Program-made: the position numbers and the translations under genes
Notes under the pieces: generated by a model
Databases searched by the model: none
Seen by the model: the letters and a program-made list of their open reading frames with translations, nothing else
Told to the model about the DNA's origin: nothing
Part shown: in pieces, positions 33,706 through 42,992 of the stretch
Numbering within the stretch: position 1 is the first letter of the stretch
How the letters are laid out: each line of letters opens with the position of its first letter
Source: Bacteroides_E sp964522975
GTDB lineage: Bacteria; Bacteroidota; Bacteroidia; Bacteroidales; Bacteroidaceae
Length of the DNA stretch: 64,000 nucleotides
Direction of reading: 5' to 3'
Assembly: GCA_964522975.1 (NCBI GenBank)
Contig: CAZFXK010000002.1
Coordinates: forward strand, 4,696-68,695

Positions 33706-36333
33706 TTATTTTTTAAGAGTTGCTATACTCTCTTCCAGTGATTGTATTATTGTTTCAGTATCCTCTTTCTTTTTGCGTTCTAACTCCACTACTGCCTCCG
33801 GTGCATTAGCCACAAAGTTCTTATTTTCTAATTTTCTCAAGATACCTTTTAGGAAATCTTTCTTATGCTTTAATTCAGCCTCTAATCCCTCTAACTCTAC
33901 CTCAACATCAATTTTATCACCTACAGGAACCGTAAATTCAGTAGTTCCAATTAAAAATGATGCCGCATTATCCTCTTTCATCTCTATGGAAGCTATTCTT
34001 GAAAGATTACACATTTTAGTGAGTACCGACTCATATGGTTGAACAATATTATCTCCCAATATGTGCAAATCTAAACTATCTTTCATTGCAATATTCTTCT
34101 GGGCTCTTATGGCTCGTACATTTGTAACAATAGATTTAATATTCTCAAATTGAGTTACAATATCTTCATCATAAGATAAATCAGTAGTTGGAATTTGAGC
34201 AACCATAATACTATCACCCTCATTTCTATTATATATTGCTTGCCATAACTCTTCAGTTATAAAAGGCATAAATGGATGAAGCAATTTTAATAAAAACTCA
34301 AAATAACGAAGCGTATCCTCATAAGTCTGCCTGTCAATTGGCTCTCCATACTTGGGTTTTATCAACTCTAAATACCACGATGAAAACTCATCCCAAAAGA
34401 GCTTGTATAAAACCATCAAAGCCTCACTTAATCTAAACTTACCATAAAGATCTTCTATTTCATTCGCCGTTTTATTTAACAAAGAGTCAAACCACTGAGA
34501 GGCTAATTTAGCTATTTCCGGTGTTTCAAGAGAATCATCAACTTTCCACCCTTTAATCAAACGAAAAGAGTTCCATATCTTATTATTGAAGTTTCTTCCC
34601 TGTTCACACAAAGCAACATCAAAAAGAATGTCATTCCCGGCTGGAGCAGATAACATCATCCCCATACGTACCCCATCAGCACCATATTGATCAATTAACT
34701 CTAAAGGATCAGGAGAGTTTCCTAACGATTTCGACATTTTCCGACCCTCTTTATCTCGTACTATGCCGGTAAAATAAACATTTTTAAACGGTTTATCCCC
34801 TTCATATTCATAACCCGCCATAATCATGCGTGCAACCCAGAAGAAAATAATATCCGGAGCAGTAACCAAGTCACTCGTTGGATAATAATATTTCATCTCC
34901 TCATTATTGGGATTATTAATGCCATCGAATAATGAAATCGGCCATAACCAAGAAGAAAACCAAGTATCCAAACAGTCTTCATCTTGTCTTATATCAGCAA
35001 GAGTCAGATTTTGATTTCCGGTTTCTTTTTTTGCCAAATCAAGTGCTTGATCAGCCGTTTCAGCTACCACAAAACCACCTTCAGGAAGAAAATAAGCGGG
35101 AATTTGATGCCCCCACCACAATTGACGACTAATACACCAATCTTTTATGTTTTCCATCCAATGCCTATAGGTATTCTTATATTTCGAGGGATAAAACTTG
35201 ATGTCATCCTTCATAACCGGGGTTAAGGCTATTTCTGCCAAATGCTCCATTTTCAAGAACCATTGCATTGATAATTTAGGTTCAATAGGCACCTCTGTAC
35301 GTTCTGAATATCCCACTTTATTGATGTAATCTTCTACTTTTTCCAATAAATTGGCTTCCTCTAAATCCTTTACAATTTGCTTACGAACATCAAATCGATC
35401 CATTCCCACATAAAGGACGGCATTCTCACTAAGAGTTCCATCATCATTAAAGATATCTATGGAAGGTAAATTGTATTTTTCTCCCAACATATAATCATTC
35501 ACGTCATGTGCCGGAGTAACTTTTAAGCAACCTGTACCAAACTCAACATCAACGTAGTCATCTTCAATTACCGGAACAGATCGATTAACCAAGGGAACAA
35601 TTACTCTTTTTCCTTTAAAATGGCTATTCTTCTCATCGTTGGGATTAATACACATGGCAGTATCACCCATAATGGTTTCAGGACGCGTAGTTGCAACTAT
35701 TGCGTAATTATCTTCACCCTCAACATAATAACGTAAATAATACAATTTACTATTTTCTTCTTTGTATACCACCTCTTCATCCGATAAGGCAGTTAAAGCT
35801 TTCGGATCCCAATTAACCATACGAATTCCACGATAAATCAAGCCTTTATTATACAAATCAACAAAAACTTGAATTACACTCTTACTCCGTAATTCATCCA
35901 TCGTAAAAGCTGTCCGACTCCAATCGCACGAAGCTCCTAATTTACGTAATTGTTTTAAAATTATTCCCCCGTGCTCTTCGGTCCAGGCCCATGCGTGCTC
36001 TAGAAACTCATCACGTGTTAAATCCGTTTTCTTTATTCCTTGTTCGGCTAAACGATTTACCACTTTATTTTCTGTAGCAATGGAAGCATGATCTGTTCCG
36101 GGTACCCAACAAGCATTCTTTCCTTTCATACGGGCTCTACGGACTAAGATATCTTGAATCGTATTATTTAACATATGCCCCATATGAAGAACTCCTGTTA
36201 CATTAGGTGGAGGAATGACGACCGTATAAGGCTCTCGACTATCCGGTTTCGAACTAAATAAATCTTTCTCCATCCAATACTGATACCACTTTTGTTCTAC
36301 ATCAGCGGGATTGTACTTACTTGCTAATTCCAT
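33706..36333 (-). CDS. valS: Valyl-tRNA synthetase
   Basis: This class I synthetase charges tRNA-Val in the cytoplasm. The 875-residue product has the HIGH motif in NVTGVLHMGHMLNNTI (near residue 45) and an editing domain (about 190-330) with the threonine-rich TTRPETIMGDTA. The KMSKS motif is DKEGRKMSKSLGNSPDP (near 535). The anticodon-binding helical domain follows, then a C-terminal coiled coil (about 810-875, rich in Lys and Glu) that clamps the tRNA elbow. It has a clear -7 box and is divergent from the DUF3810 gene. Confidence 0.97.
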   Translation of the reverse strand: MELASKYNPADVEQKWYQYWMEKDLFSSKPDSREPYTVVIPPPNVTGVLHMGHMLNNTIQDILVRRARMKGKNACWVPGTDHASIATENKVVNRLAEQGIKKTDLTRDEFLEHAWAWTEEHGGIILKQLRKLGASCDWSRTAFTMDELRSKSVIQVFVDLYNKGLIYRGIRMVNWDPKALTALSDEEVVYKEENSKLYYLRYYVEGEDNYAIVATTRPETIMGDTAMCINPNDEKNSHFKGKRVIVPLVNRSVPVIEDDYVDVEFGTGCLKVTPAHDVNDYMLGEKYNLPSIDIFNDDGTLSENAVLYVGMDRFDVRKQIVKDLEEANLLEKVEDYINKVGYSERTEVPIEPKLSMQWFLKMEHLAEIALTPVMKDDIKFYPSKYKNTYRHWMENIKDWCISRQLWWGHQIPAYFLPEGGFVVAETADQALDLAKKETGNQNLTLADIRQDEDCLDTWFSSWLWPISLFDGINNPNNEEMKYYYPTSDLVTAPDIIFFWVARMIMAGYEYEGDKPFKNVYFTGIVRDKEGRKMSKSLGNSPDPLELIDQYGADGVRMGMMLSAPAGNDILFDVALCEQGRNFNNKIWNSFRLIKGWKVDDSLETPEIAKLASQWFDSLLNKTANEIEDLYGKFRLSEALMVLYKLFWDEFSSWYLELIKPKYGEPIDRQTYEDTLRYFEFLLKLLHPFMPFITEELWQAIYNRNEGDSIMVAQIPTTDLSYDEDIVTQFENIKSIVTNVRAIRAQKNIAMKDSLDLHILGDNIVQPYESVLTKMCNLSRIASIEMKEDNAASFLIGTTEFTVPVGDKIDVEVELEGLEAELKHKKDFLKGILRKLENKNFVANAPEAVVELERKKKEDTETIIQSLEESIATLKK

Positions 36334-36374
36334 TGTTTAGTATTTAACTCTAAATTTTCCTTCAAATTTAATTG

Positions 36375-36382
36375 CAAAAATA
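36375..36382 (-). promoter_or_regulatory. Predicted -7 box for valS
   Basis: CAAAAATA reads TATTTTTG on the minus strand, 41 bases upstream of the ATG at 36333. Confidence 0.5.
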
Positions 36383-36416
36383 GTAAATTAATGCCGATAT
36401 TAGTCATAAGATTATG

Positions 36417-36424
36417 TACTTTTG
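36417..36424 (+). promoter_or_regulatory. Predicted -7 box for the DUF3810-mazG pair
   Basis: TACTTTTG matches TAnnTTTG exactly, 18 bases before the ATG at 36443. Confidence 0.5.
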
Positions 36425-36442
36425 ATTAAATACCAATAAGAT

Positions 36443-37564
36443 ATGAATGAAACCATGAACAATACACCGAAACGCAAGAAAATTCGCATCCGATATATTG
36501 TGTTGCTTTGTTTACTCATCTACGTTTGGTTAACCCTATTAATCCCACCATTAGGCACATTATACGCTAAATGGATTTACCCTTATGTTTCAGTTATACT
36601 CTCTAGTTTTTCAAAATTATTCCCATTTTCACTGAGCAACTTATTTATTATCTCAGGAATTTTAGGACTAATCATTTATCCCATCTATTCCCGTCATAAA
36701 AAAGAACAACGATCTTGGAAAAAAATAACATTTCAAACCGGTGTATTTATTGTTTGTTTCTATGTCTGGTTTTATATTGCTTGGGGGTTGAATTATGCTC
36801 AACCTGATTTTTTTCAGCGTACGCCCATGAGTAAAAACAACATTTATGACAGAGAACTCTTTACCGATTTTATTGAAGAATATCTGGGAGGATTGAATAA
36901 CAGTTATACTTTAATTGAAAAACGAAACATTAACAGAATACGCAAAAAAATTTATAGACAATATTTTTCACTCAATCCTCAGGAATATGGCATACATAAC
37001 TTAACCATTTTACCGCCTAAACACAAAAGCGTTGTTTTCCCTAAACTATTTACTAAAATGGGAATATCCGGTTTTATGGGACCTTTTTTCTGTGAATATC
37101 ACATCAATGAATTTATACCAAACTCACAATATGCAAGTACTTTTGCACACGAACTATCTCATTTCTTAGGTGTTGCCAATGAAGCAGAGGCTAGTTTTTA
37201 TGCTTATATAGCTTGCACCAATTCCATGGAAAAAGAGATTCAATTTAGCGGTTATCTTTCGGTCTTAAGTTATGTATTGCGTGATGCAAAAAAAATATAC
37301 ACTGAAGATGAATACGAGCAAATCTTATCGGGTATCAGGCCTGAAGTGAAGGAAGTGGCAAAACAAAATTACTCATTTTGGAAGAAAAATTGTAGTCCTC
37401 TCTTATCCAATGCTCAAAATAAGATTTACGACCTCTATCTCAAAGGAAATAAAATCAAATCAGGTACAAATAATTATTCCGAGGTAATGGAATTGTTAAT
37501 TTCACACCAACAATGGAAGAGAGAACAAGAAGAACTATACCGCATTCAAGAAGGGCTCAAGTAG
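36443..37564 (+). CDS. DUF3810 membrane protein with a HExxH-type motif
   Basis: The 373-residue product has three hydrophobic helices in the first 115 residues (about 18-38, 62-80 and 96-116), then a soluble domain. WGLNYAQPDFFQR near 118 and STFAHELSHFLGVANEAEASFYAY near 233 match the DUF3810 family. HELSH followed by an E about 10 residues on is a zinc-metallopeptidase-like pattern. Proteolytic activity of the family has, to my knowledge, not been established, so it is inferred from the motif. The end overlaps the mazG gene by 52 bases. Confidence 0.85.
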   Translation: MNETMNNTPKRKKIRIRYIVLLCLLIYVWLTLLIPPLGTLYAKWIYPYVSVILSSFSKLFPFSLSNLFIISGILGLIIYPIYSRHKKEQRSWKKITFQTGVFIVCFYVWFYIAWGLNYAQPDFFQRTPMSKNNIYDRELFTDFIEEYLGGLNNSYTLIEKRNINRIRKKIYRQYFSLNPQEYGIHNLTILPPKHKSVVFPKLFTKMGISGFMGPFFCEYHINEFIPNSQYASTFAHELSHFLGVANEAEASFYAYIACTNSMEKEIQFSGYLSVLSYVLRDAKKIYTEDEYEQILSGIRPEVKEVAKQNYSFWKKNCSPLLSNAQNKIYDLYLKGNKIKSGTNNYSEVMELLISHQQWKREQEELYRIQEGLK

Positions 37565-38328
37565 AGGCCTTTGACCGTTTATTATCTATTTTAGACGAAT
37601 TAAGAGAAAAATGTCCTTGGGATAGAAAACAGACCAATCAAAGTCTACGCCCCAATACAATAGAAGAGGTTTATGAGCTAAGTGACGCACTTTTAACCGA
37701 AAATGACGAAGAAATATGTAAAGAACTGGGAGACGTTTTGCTCCACGTTATTTTTTATGCTAAAATAGGTTCAGAAAAAACATCTTTCGATATAAAAGAT
37801 GTTTGTGACAAGCTATGTGATAAGCTTATATTCAGACATCCTCACATTTTCAGTAACAAAAAAGTTAAATCAGTAGAAGATGTTACTAATAATTGGGAAA
37901 AACTGAAATTAAAAGAAAAAGGAGGAAATAAGCGGGTTCTTAGTGGGGTTCCTACTTCACTTCCTTCTTTAATAAAGGCTTTCCGAATCCAAGAAAAGGC
38001 CAGAAATATTGGCTTTGATTGGGATCAAAAGGAGGATGTTTTTAACAAAGTAAAAGAAGAATATTACGAATTCAAAGAAGAGCTTATAGATAATTCTAAT
38101 GCTGAACGTATCGAAGATGAATTTGGTGATTTGCTCTTTAGCTTAGTCAATGTAGGACGATTATACAACATTGACCCTGATACTGCATTAGAAAAAACGA
38201 ACAAACGATTTATTCGCCGTTTTAATTATATGGAAGATCATACCCTAAAAGAAGGTATTGATCTTAAAGGTTTATCCTTAGATGAAAAGAATGAAATTTG
38301 GGAACAAGCAAAAAAAGAAGGCTTATAG
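37513..38328 (+). CDS. mazG: MazG nucleoside triphosphate pyrophosphohydrolase
   Basis: This enzyme hydrolyses (d)NTPs to NMP and pyrophosphate, a housekeeping or stress function. The 271-residue product contains two MazG domains. The first has CPWDRKQTNQSLRPNTIEE and the ELGDVLLHVIFYAK metal-binding EExxE/ExxD helix. The second, near residues 170-230, has KEEYYEFKEEL and EDEFGDLLFSLVNVGR with the same Glu/Asp pattern. No ATG, GTG or TTG exists between the ATG at 37513 and the first conserved block, so the 52-base overlap with the DUF3810 gene is probably real and the extra N-terminal residues (MEERTRRTIPHSRRAQ) are translated. Confidence 0.93.
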   Translation: MEERTRRTIPHSRRAQVEAFDRLLSILDELREKCPWDRKQTNQSLRPNTIEEVYELSDALLTENDEEICKELGDVLLHVIFYAKIGSEKTSFDIKDVCDKLCDKLIFRHPHIFSNKKVKSVEDVTNNWEKLKLKEKGGNKRVLSGVPTSLPSLIKAFRIQEKARNIGFDWDQKEDVFNKVKEEYYEFKEELIDNSNAERIEDEFGDLLFSLVNVGRLYNIDPDTALEKTNKRFIRRFNYMEDHTLKEGIDLKGLSLDEKNEIWEQAKKEGL

Positions 38329-38358
38329 ATTTTTGCTTGACTACTCAAGAATAAAACA

Positions 38359-38388
38359 AAAAAATCGACTTTTATTAGTCGATTTTTT
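38359..38388. terminator. Bidirectional terminator between mazG and the ECF operon
   Basis: AAAAAATCGACT and AGTCGATTTTTT pair perfectly with a 6-base loop. The stem lies between convergent genes, with A and T runs on both strands. Confidence 0.9.
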
Positions 38389-38435
38389 GTTTTAAGTAAA
38401 TCTGAAGCGCTATTTCTAATACTTACCAAACATCA

Positions 38436-38900
38436 TCAATTCCTACCCCTGCCTCTTCTATGCCTATGCATACCTTTTAACAGATGCCGATGAAATTTCG
38501 TTTCCGCTTGTTGGATTCTATAAATCTTTTCATAAGATAAGATTTCAACAAACTTGTTATAATATTCCCTCTCTACTTCTGCCTGTTGCATACGAATATC
38601 CTGAAGTTCATCCAATAAGATTTTATACTCTTTTTCAGACAACGAAACATCCTCTCCCTGTTTGAACAATAAGCGTGTTTTTCTATTCAACGAGGCTTTT
38701 TTATCTTGTAACTCAAAGAATAAAGGAAAAAATTCAGAAGCCTCTTTTTTCGTTAAATTCGCTTCTTTAACCATAAATTCTTGTTGCTTGTTTTTATATT
38801 CTTCCGGAGATATTTTTTGCTGAACAGAGCGACAAGAATAACCCCAACTTAAAGGAAGAAAACCCAAAATAAAGCTTATCAACAATAATGACCTTTTCAT
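38436..38900 (-). CDS. Periplasmic Spy/CpxP-like protein with a basic His/Arg-rich tail
   Basis: From the Met at 38900 (MKRSLLLISFILG) the product is 154 residues with a cleavable signal peptide of about 21 residues. The frame is open to 38930, but that start would overlap the upstream gene and precede the signal peptide with ten charged residues. The mature part is helical: ISPEEYKNKQQEFMVKEANL, LTKKEASEFFPLFFEL and further heptad-like helices. This is the layout of Spy/CpxP-like chaperone/sensor proteins found beside ECF sigma factors in Bacteroidota. The last 20 residues are rich in His and Arg (HRHLLKGMHRHRRGRGRN), which may bind metal or nucleic acid. It is the third gene of the sigma operon. 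Confidence 0.7.
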   Translation of the reverse strand: MKRSLLLISFILGFLPLSWGYSCRSVQQKISPEEYKNKQQEFMVKEANLTKKEASEFFPLFFELQDKKASLNRKTRLLFKQGEDVSLSEKEYKILLDELQDIRMQQAEVEREYYNKFVEILSYEKIYRIQQAETKFHRHLLKGMHRHRRGRGRN

Positions 38901-38913
38901 TTCATCTGTTTTT

Positions 38914-39291
38914 TTAATAATTCTCACCATTCTCTGCTAAATAAAGATATAAGGAGTAATCGTCCATTTGGGCTTTTTCAAATGAAATATCTAAATACTC
39001 TTCGGATATTATCTCATCATATGTATACGATGATTCTTCCGTTTTACTAGAGCCAAGACTCCAAGATCCTATACGGATTATCAATGCAGCCCCAACAAAC
39101 ATAGCAGCCATATACACCCATGGCCTTATTTTAAGCCACAACGAATCCTCTTCCTTCTCAGCTATAATTACCCTTTCTTTTTCAGGTAAGCAATCGATTA
39201 TCTGATCTGTTAAACGATCAAAATACCCTTCCGGAACCTCAAATGGGTTTTTAGTTCCTACTTTCTCTCGTATTTTTTTATCTTCTTTCAT
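38914..39291 (-). CDS. Single-pass membrane protein, candidate anti-sigma factor
   Basis: The 125-residue product has a soluble N-terminus containing NPFEVPEGYFDRLTDQIIDCL, a motif seen in small Bacteroidota proteins next to ECF sigma factors. A single transmembrane helix follows at about residues 59-77, then an acidic C-terminal tail. The canonical zinc anti-sigma HxxxCxxC motif is absent. It lies between the ECF sigma gene (51 bases upstream) and the Spy-like gene, so an anti-sigma role is inferred from position and topology. Confidence 0.65.
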   Translation of the reverse strand: MKEDKKIREKVGTKNPFEVPEGYFDRLTDQIIDCLPEKERVIIAEKEEDSLWLKIRPWVYMAAMFVGAALIIRIGSWSLGSSKTEESSYTYDEIISEEYLDISFEKAQMDDYSLYLYLAENGENY

Positions 39292-39342
39292 AACAAAATC
39301 TGACTCTCTATATTTCTTTAGACTGTATAACCACCAAAAGGT

Positions 39343-39897
39343 TTAATCTATATCATTTAAATACGCCTCAATTTTTTTCACAGCATGATGATAAGAAGCT
39401 TTAAGCCCCCCAACCGAGGTTCCGGTTAATTCTGAAATCTCTTCATAAGGTATCTCCTCATAATACCTTAAGAGAAACACTTCTTTCTGCTTTTCGGGTA
39501 ATAACGAAATTGCTTTTTGCAAATGGACCTGTATCTTGTCACCAGAAAAATAGGGATCACTTTCAAGCTTATCCATCAAAAAATTATCAGGATCATCAAT
39601 TTTCACCTTTCTCATTTGATTTTTTGAAGTATTTAAAAAAGTCATGCTTTCGTTGTACGCTATACGATAAAGCCATGTAGATAATTTCGCTTCCCCTCTA
39701 AAAGAATCAATATAATTCCAAGCCTTTATGAATGTATTCTGCAACACATCATCAGCATCTTCATGAACCAATACCATACGACGTATCTGCCAATACAACT
39801 GCTGACTATACTCTTTTACAATCCATTCAAAGCCCTCTCTAATTGTTTGAGGGTCAGAAAGTAATTGCACTACTTTTTCTTCGTCGTAAGATTGCAT
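39343..39897 (-). CDS. RNA polymerase sigma-70 factor, ECF subfamily
   Basis: The 184-residue product has region 2 (about 22-90), with DADDVLQNTFIKAWNYIDSFRGE corresponding to the -10 recognition helix and STWLYRIAYN at the end of region 2. Region 4 (about 115-175) has LPEKQKEVFLLRYYEEIPYEEI and the recognition helix LTGTSVGGLKASYHHAVKKIE. It is the first gene of a three-gene unit with the membrane protein and the Spy-like protein, an arrangement typical of envelope-stress modules. It has an ordinary TAnnTTTG box upstream, so at least basal transcription is by the primary sigma factor. Confidence 0.93.
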   Translation of the reverse strand: MQSYDEEKVVQLLSDPQTIREGFEWIVKEYSQQLYWQIRRMVLVHEDADDVLQNTFIKAWNYIDSFRGEAKLSTWLYRIAYNESMTFLNTSKNQMRKVKIDDPDNFLMDKLESDPYFSGDKIQVHLQKAISLLPEKQKEVFLLRYYEEIPYEEISELTGTSVGGLKASYHHAVKKIEAYLNDID

Positions 39898-39959
39898 TTT
39901 ATATTAATTAATTCTTTTAGTAGGTCTTTGTTTAGTAACAAACCAGACAATAAAGCCAT

Positions 39960-39967
39960 CAAAAATA
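39960..39967 (-). promoter_or_regulatory. Predicted -7 box for the ECF sigma operon
   Basis: CAAAAATA reads TATTTTTG on the minus strand, 62 bases upstream of the ATG at 39897 and overlapping the intergenic space after rnz. Confidence 0.45.
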
Positions 39968-39997
39968 CAATAAAAATTCTTGATTGCCATTTTATAT

Positions 39998-40909
39998 CTA
40001 TAAACTAATACAAAGTTGTTCTTTAGCCAATGTAGTATTGAAAAATTGTTTTTTTGCTTCATCTAACAAAATGGATTCATCTGTATATCGGGCAGAAAAA
40101 TGACCTATTAACAACCTTTTTACTTCTGCCATTTTTGCAATTGTGGCCGCATCGCTTGCCGTGCTATGATATGTTTCATCAGCTCTTTTTCGATGATCTT
40201 CACCAAACGTTGCTTCATGATAGAGTAAATCAACTCCTTTTATCTGCTCCACAATGGGTGGGAAAAAAGCAGTATCAGAACAATAGGCATAACTTCTTGG
40301 CGGTACCGATGGACGAGTTAATTTTTCATGGGGAATAATAGTTCCATCCTCCTTTATATAATCGCCACCATTCTTTATTCTATTGATTTCATAAACCGGT
40401 ATTTGATGATAATCAATCTCTTCCCTAATAATATGTGCCGGCCTTGGTTTTTCATTAAACAAAAAACCACAACAGGGAATACGATGATTTAATGGTATTG
40501 TTGTAACTTTTACAGAACGATCTTCATAGAGCAAACTGGGATGATTTACCTCAAATTCATGAAAAATCAATTGAAAAGAAAGATTTGCGCAATAGGCATC
40601 CAATACCGATTTTAATGTCTTTTCCAAACCGGAAGGTGAATAGATATGTAAATCAGAAGTTCGCCCCAACAGACCAAAAGAAGAAACCAACCCCAGTAAA
40701 CCAAAGAAATGATCCCCATGCAAATGCGATATAAAAATTCGATTCAATCTTGAGAATTTTAATTTTGATTTACGCAACTGGAATTGGGTACCTTCTCCAC
40801 AATCTATCATGAACAACTTTTCACGTATATTCACCACTTGGGAAGAAAGAAAATGTCTTGTAGTAGGCACAGCAGATCCACAACCCAGTATATGAACCTC
40901 AAATATCAT
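39998..40909 (-). CDS. rnz: Ribonuclease Z (tRNA 3' processing)
   Basis: This metallo-beta-lactamase-fold endonuclease matures tRNA 3' ends, which is needed here because both tRNAs in the window lack encoded CCA. The start is taken at 40909 (MIFEVHILGCGSAVPT), the usual beginning of RNase Z. The frame is open to 40987, which lies inside the S1 terminator hairpin. The 303-residue product shows MIDCGEGTQFQLR, the metal motif SHLHGDHFFGL, PLNHRIPCCGF with the conserved exosite-side His, YCSDTAF, HEATF and the C-terminal GHFSARY with its metal His. Confidence 0.94.
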   Translation of the reverse strand: MIFEVHILGCGSAVPTTRHFLSSQVVNIREKLFMIDCGEGTQFQLRKSKLKFSRLNRIFISHLHGDHFFGLLGLVSSFGLLGRTSDLHIYSPSGLEKTLKSVLDAYCANLSFQLIFHEFEVNHPSLLYEDRSVKVTTIPLNHRIPCCGFLFNEKPRPAHIIREEIDYHQIPVYEINRIKNGGDYIKEDGTIIPHEKLTRPSVPPRSYAYCSDTAFFPPIVEQIKGVDLLYHEATFGEDHRKRADETYHSTASDAATIAKMAEVKRLLIGHFSARYTDESILLDEAKKQFFNTTLAKEQLCISL

Positions 40910-40952
40910 AATTATTAATCTTGCGTAATGTAGCGTAAAGATAACAAAATAA

Positions 40953-40984
40953 AAAGAGTGTATCCTACCTAAGATACACTCTTT
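40953..40984. terminator. Terminator after rpsA
   Basis: AAAGAGTGTATC and GATACACTCTTT pair perfectly over 12 bp with an 8-base loop, followed on the minus strand by TTATTTTG, 28 bases after the rpsA stop. Confidence 0.88.
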
Positions 40985-41011
40985 CAAATTTCACATATAG
41001 AAAAAGTACGT

Positions 41012-42790
41012 TTATTCTTTTCCTTCTAATTTCTCTTTTAATTCAGCTAATGCATCTAAATCACCTAAAGTAGTTGAAGCTGCAGTAGATTGAGAAGAAA
41101 TTGGTTTTGTTTCTTCTTGCTTATTAGAGGTTGCTTTTTTCTCTTCTGCTCTAGCCACATCTTCAAAGATACGACTATGAGATAAAATAATGCGTTTTGC
41201 ATCCTTATTGAACTCAATAACTTTAAAATCCAATTTTTCATCTAATTGAGCTTGAGAACCATCTTCTTTTACCAAATGCTTAGGAGTGGCAAAACCCTCA
41301 ACACCATAAGGAAGTGAAACTACAGCACCTTTGTCCATAACTTCTACGATAGTACCTTCGTGAATAGAACCTACTGTAAATACAGTTTCAAATACATCCC
41401 AAGGATTTTCTTCTAACTGTTTATGTCCTAGACTTAAACGACGATTTTCTTTATCAATTTCAAGAACCATCACTTCAATATCAGCACCTATTTCAGTGAA
41501 TTCTGAAGGATGTTTAATCTTTTTAGTCCAAGAAAGATCCGAAATATGAATTAATCCGTCAACTCCTTCTTCAATCTCCACAAAGATACCAAAGTTTGTA
41601 AAGTTCCGCACTTTAGCCGTATGCTTAGAACCAACTGAATATTTCGCATCAATATTTTCCCATGGATCTTCTTTAAGTTGTTTAATACCTAAAGACATTT
41701 TACGTTCTTCGCGATCAAGTGTTAAGATGATAGCCTCTACTTCATCGCCAACTTTCATAAAGTCTTGAGCAGAACGCAAGTGTTGTGACCAAGACATCTC
41801 TGATACGTGGATTAACCCTTCAACTCCCGGAGCAATTTCAACAAAAGCACCATAGTCTGCCATTACCACAACTTTTCCTTTAACTTTATCACCTACTTTC
41901 AATTCAGTATCTAAAGAATCCCATGGATGAGGAGTTAATTGCTTAATACCTAAAGCAATACGTTTTCTATCTTCGTCAAAATCAAGAATAACAACATTTA
42001 ATTTCTGATCTAGTTCAACTACCTCTTTTGGATCGTTAACTCTACCCCAAGAAAGATCTGTTATATGAACTAATCCGTCAACTCCTCCAAGGTCGATAAA
42101 CACACCATAAGAAGTAATGTTTTTAACTGTTCCTTCAAGAACCTGACCTTTTTCAAGTTTGCTGATGATTTCTTTCTTCTGTTGTTCTAATTCCTCTTCG
42201 ATAAGAGCTTTATGAGATACTACTACGTTTTTATATTCCTGGTTGATTTTCACCACCTTGAATTCCATTGTTTTTCCAACAAATACGTCGTAATCTCTAA
42301 TTGGTCTAACGTCAATTTGAGAACCGGGTAAGAAAGCTTCTATACCGTGTAAGTCAACAATCATACCACCTTTTGTACGACATTTGATATAGCCTTTCAT
42401 AATCTGGCCTTTGTCGTGAGCTTCATTGATACGCTCCCAAGCACGAACTACACGCGCCTTTTTATGTGAAAGCACCAATTGGCCTCTCTTATCCTCTTGA
42501 CTTTCAATGTAAACTTCAACAGTATCACCTATTTTCAATTCAGGATTATAGCGGAACTCGTTTAGAGAAATTACACCATCAGATTTAAATCCAATGTTAA
42601 CAACAACTTCACGTTTGTTCATAGCGATAACTGTGCCGTCTATAACTTCACGGTCGCTAACCTTGTTCAAAGTGTCATCGTAAATTCCTTCTAAATCCGT
42701 ACGATTTTTTTCTCCCACATAATCATCTCCTGCTTCAAATAGGTCCCAGTCAAAATTCTCAAGGGGAGTGACGTTTTTTAAATTTTCCAT
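41012..42790 (-). CDS. rpsA: 30S ribosomal protein S1
   Basis: This RNA-binding protein helps the ribosome load mRNA. The 592-residue product has six S1 repeats. The later ones carry the regular pattern GKVVxxxDYGAFVEIxxGVEGLIHxSEMSW, for example near residues 215, 300, 385 and 470, each followed by the GIKQL-ENPWD linker. The first repeat (about 50-110) and the last (about 470-545) are divergent. The acidic/Ala-rich C-terminal tail from about 550 (KKATSNKQEETKPISSQ) is low-complexity. Bacteroidota mRNAs mostly lack Shine-Dalgarno sequences, so S1 is likely important for initiation here. It has its own promoter and terminator. Confidence 0.96.
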   Translation of the reverse strand: MENLKNVTPLENFDWDLFEAGDDYVGEKNRTDLEGIYDDTLNKVSDREVIDGTVIAMNKREVVVNIGFKSDGVISLNEFRYNPELKIGDTVEVYIESQEDKRGQLVLSHKKARVVRAWERINEAHDKGQIMKGYIKCRTKGGMIVDLHGIEAFLPGSQIDVRPIRDYDVFVGKTMEFKVVKINQEYKNVVVSHKALIEEELEQQKKEIISKLEKGQVLEGTVKNITSYGVFIDLGGVDGLVHITDLSWGRVNDPKEVVELDQKLNVVILDFDEDRKRIALGIKQLTPHPWDSLDTELKVGDKVKGKVVVMADYGAFVEIAPGVEGLIHVSEMSWSQHLRSAQDFMKVGDEVEAIILTLDREERKMSLGIKQLKEDPWENIDAKYSVGSKHTAKVRNFTNFGIFVEIEEGVDGLIHISDLSWTKKIKHPSEFTEIGADIEVMVLEIDKENRRLSLGHKQLEENPWDVFETVFTVGSIHEGTIVEVMDKGAVVSLPYGVEGFATPKHLVKEDGSQAQLDEKLDFKVIEFNKDAKRIILSHSRIFEDVARAEEKKATSNKQEETKPISSQSTAASTTLGDLDALAELKEKLEGKE

Positions 42791-42855
42791 TAATAATTTG
42801 TTAATAATAAGTTAATTAAATTAGACATTATATTGATATAACTTCAAATAGCGGA

Positions 42856-42863
42856 CAAAAATA
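42856..42863 (-). promoter_or_regulatory. Predicted -7 box for rpsA
   Basis: CAAAAATA reads TATTTTTG on the minus strand, 65 bases before the ATG at 42790, implying an A/T-rich leader of about 58 bases. S1 genes are commonly autoregulated through such leaders. Confidence 0.5.
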
Positions 42864-42957
42864 CAACTAATCTCCTGAATAACAAAGATTTTATAAAAAA
42901 ATCATTTAAAGAAACCGAACATTTAAGGGTGAGACAATAGGATTATAAAAATTAAGT

Positions 42958-42965
42958 CCCAGACC
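42958..42965. repeat. GGTCTGGG repeat locus C (single copy)
   Basis: GTCCCAGACC (42956-42965) contains the same 8-base core, CCCAGACC, as loci A and B, 27 bases after the DUF5686 gene stop. A single 8-mer could be chance, but the flanking GT is also shared with locus B. Confidence 0.4.
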
Positions 42966-42992
42966 GATTAATTTTGTTAAAATATAAGGAAA

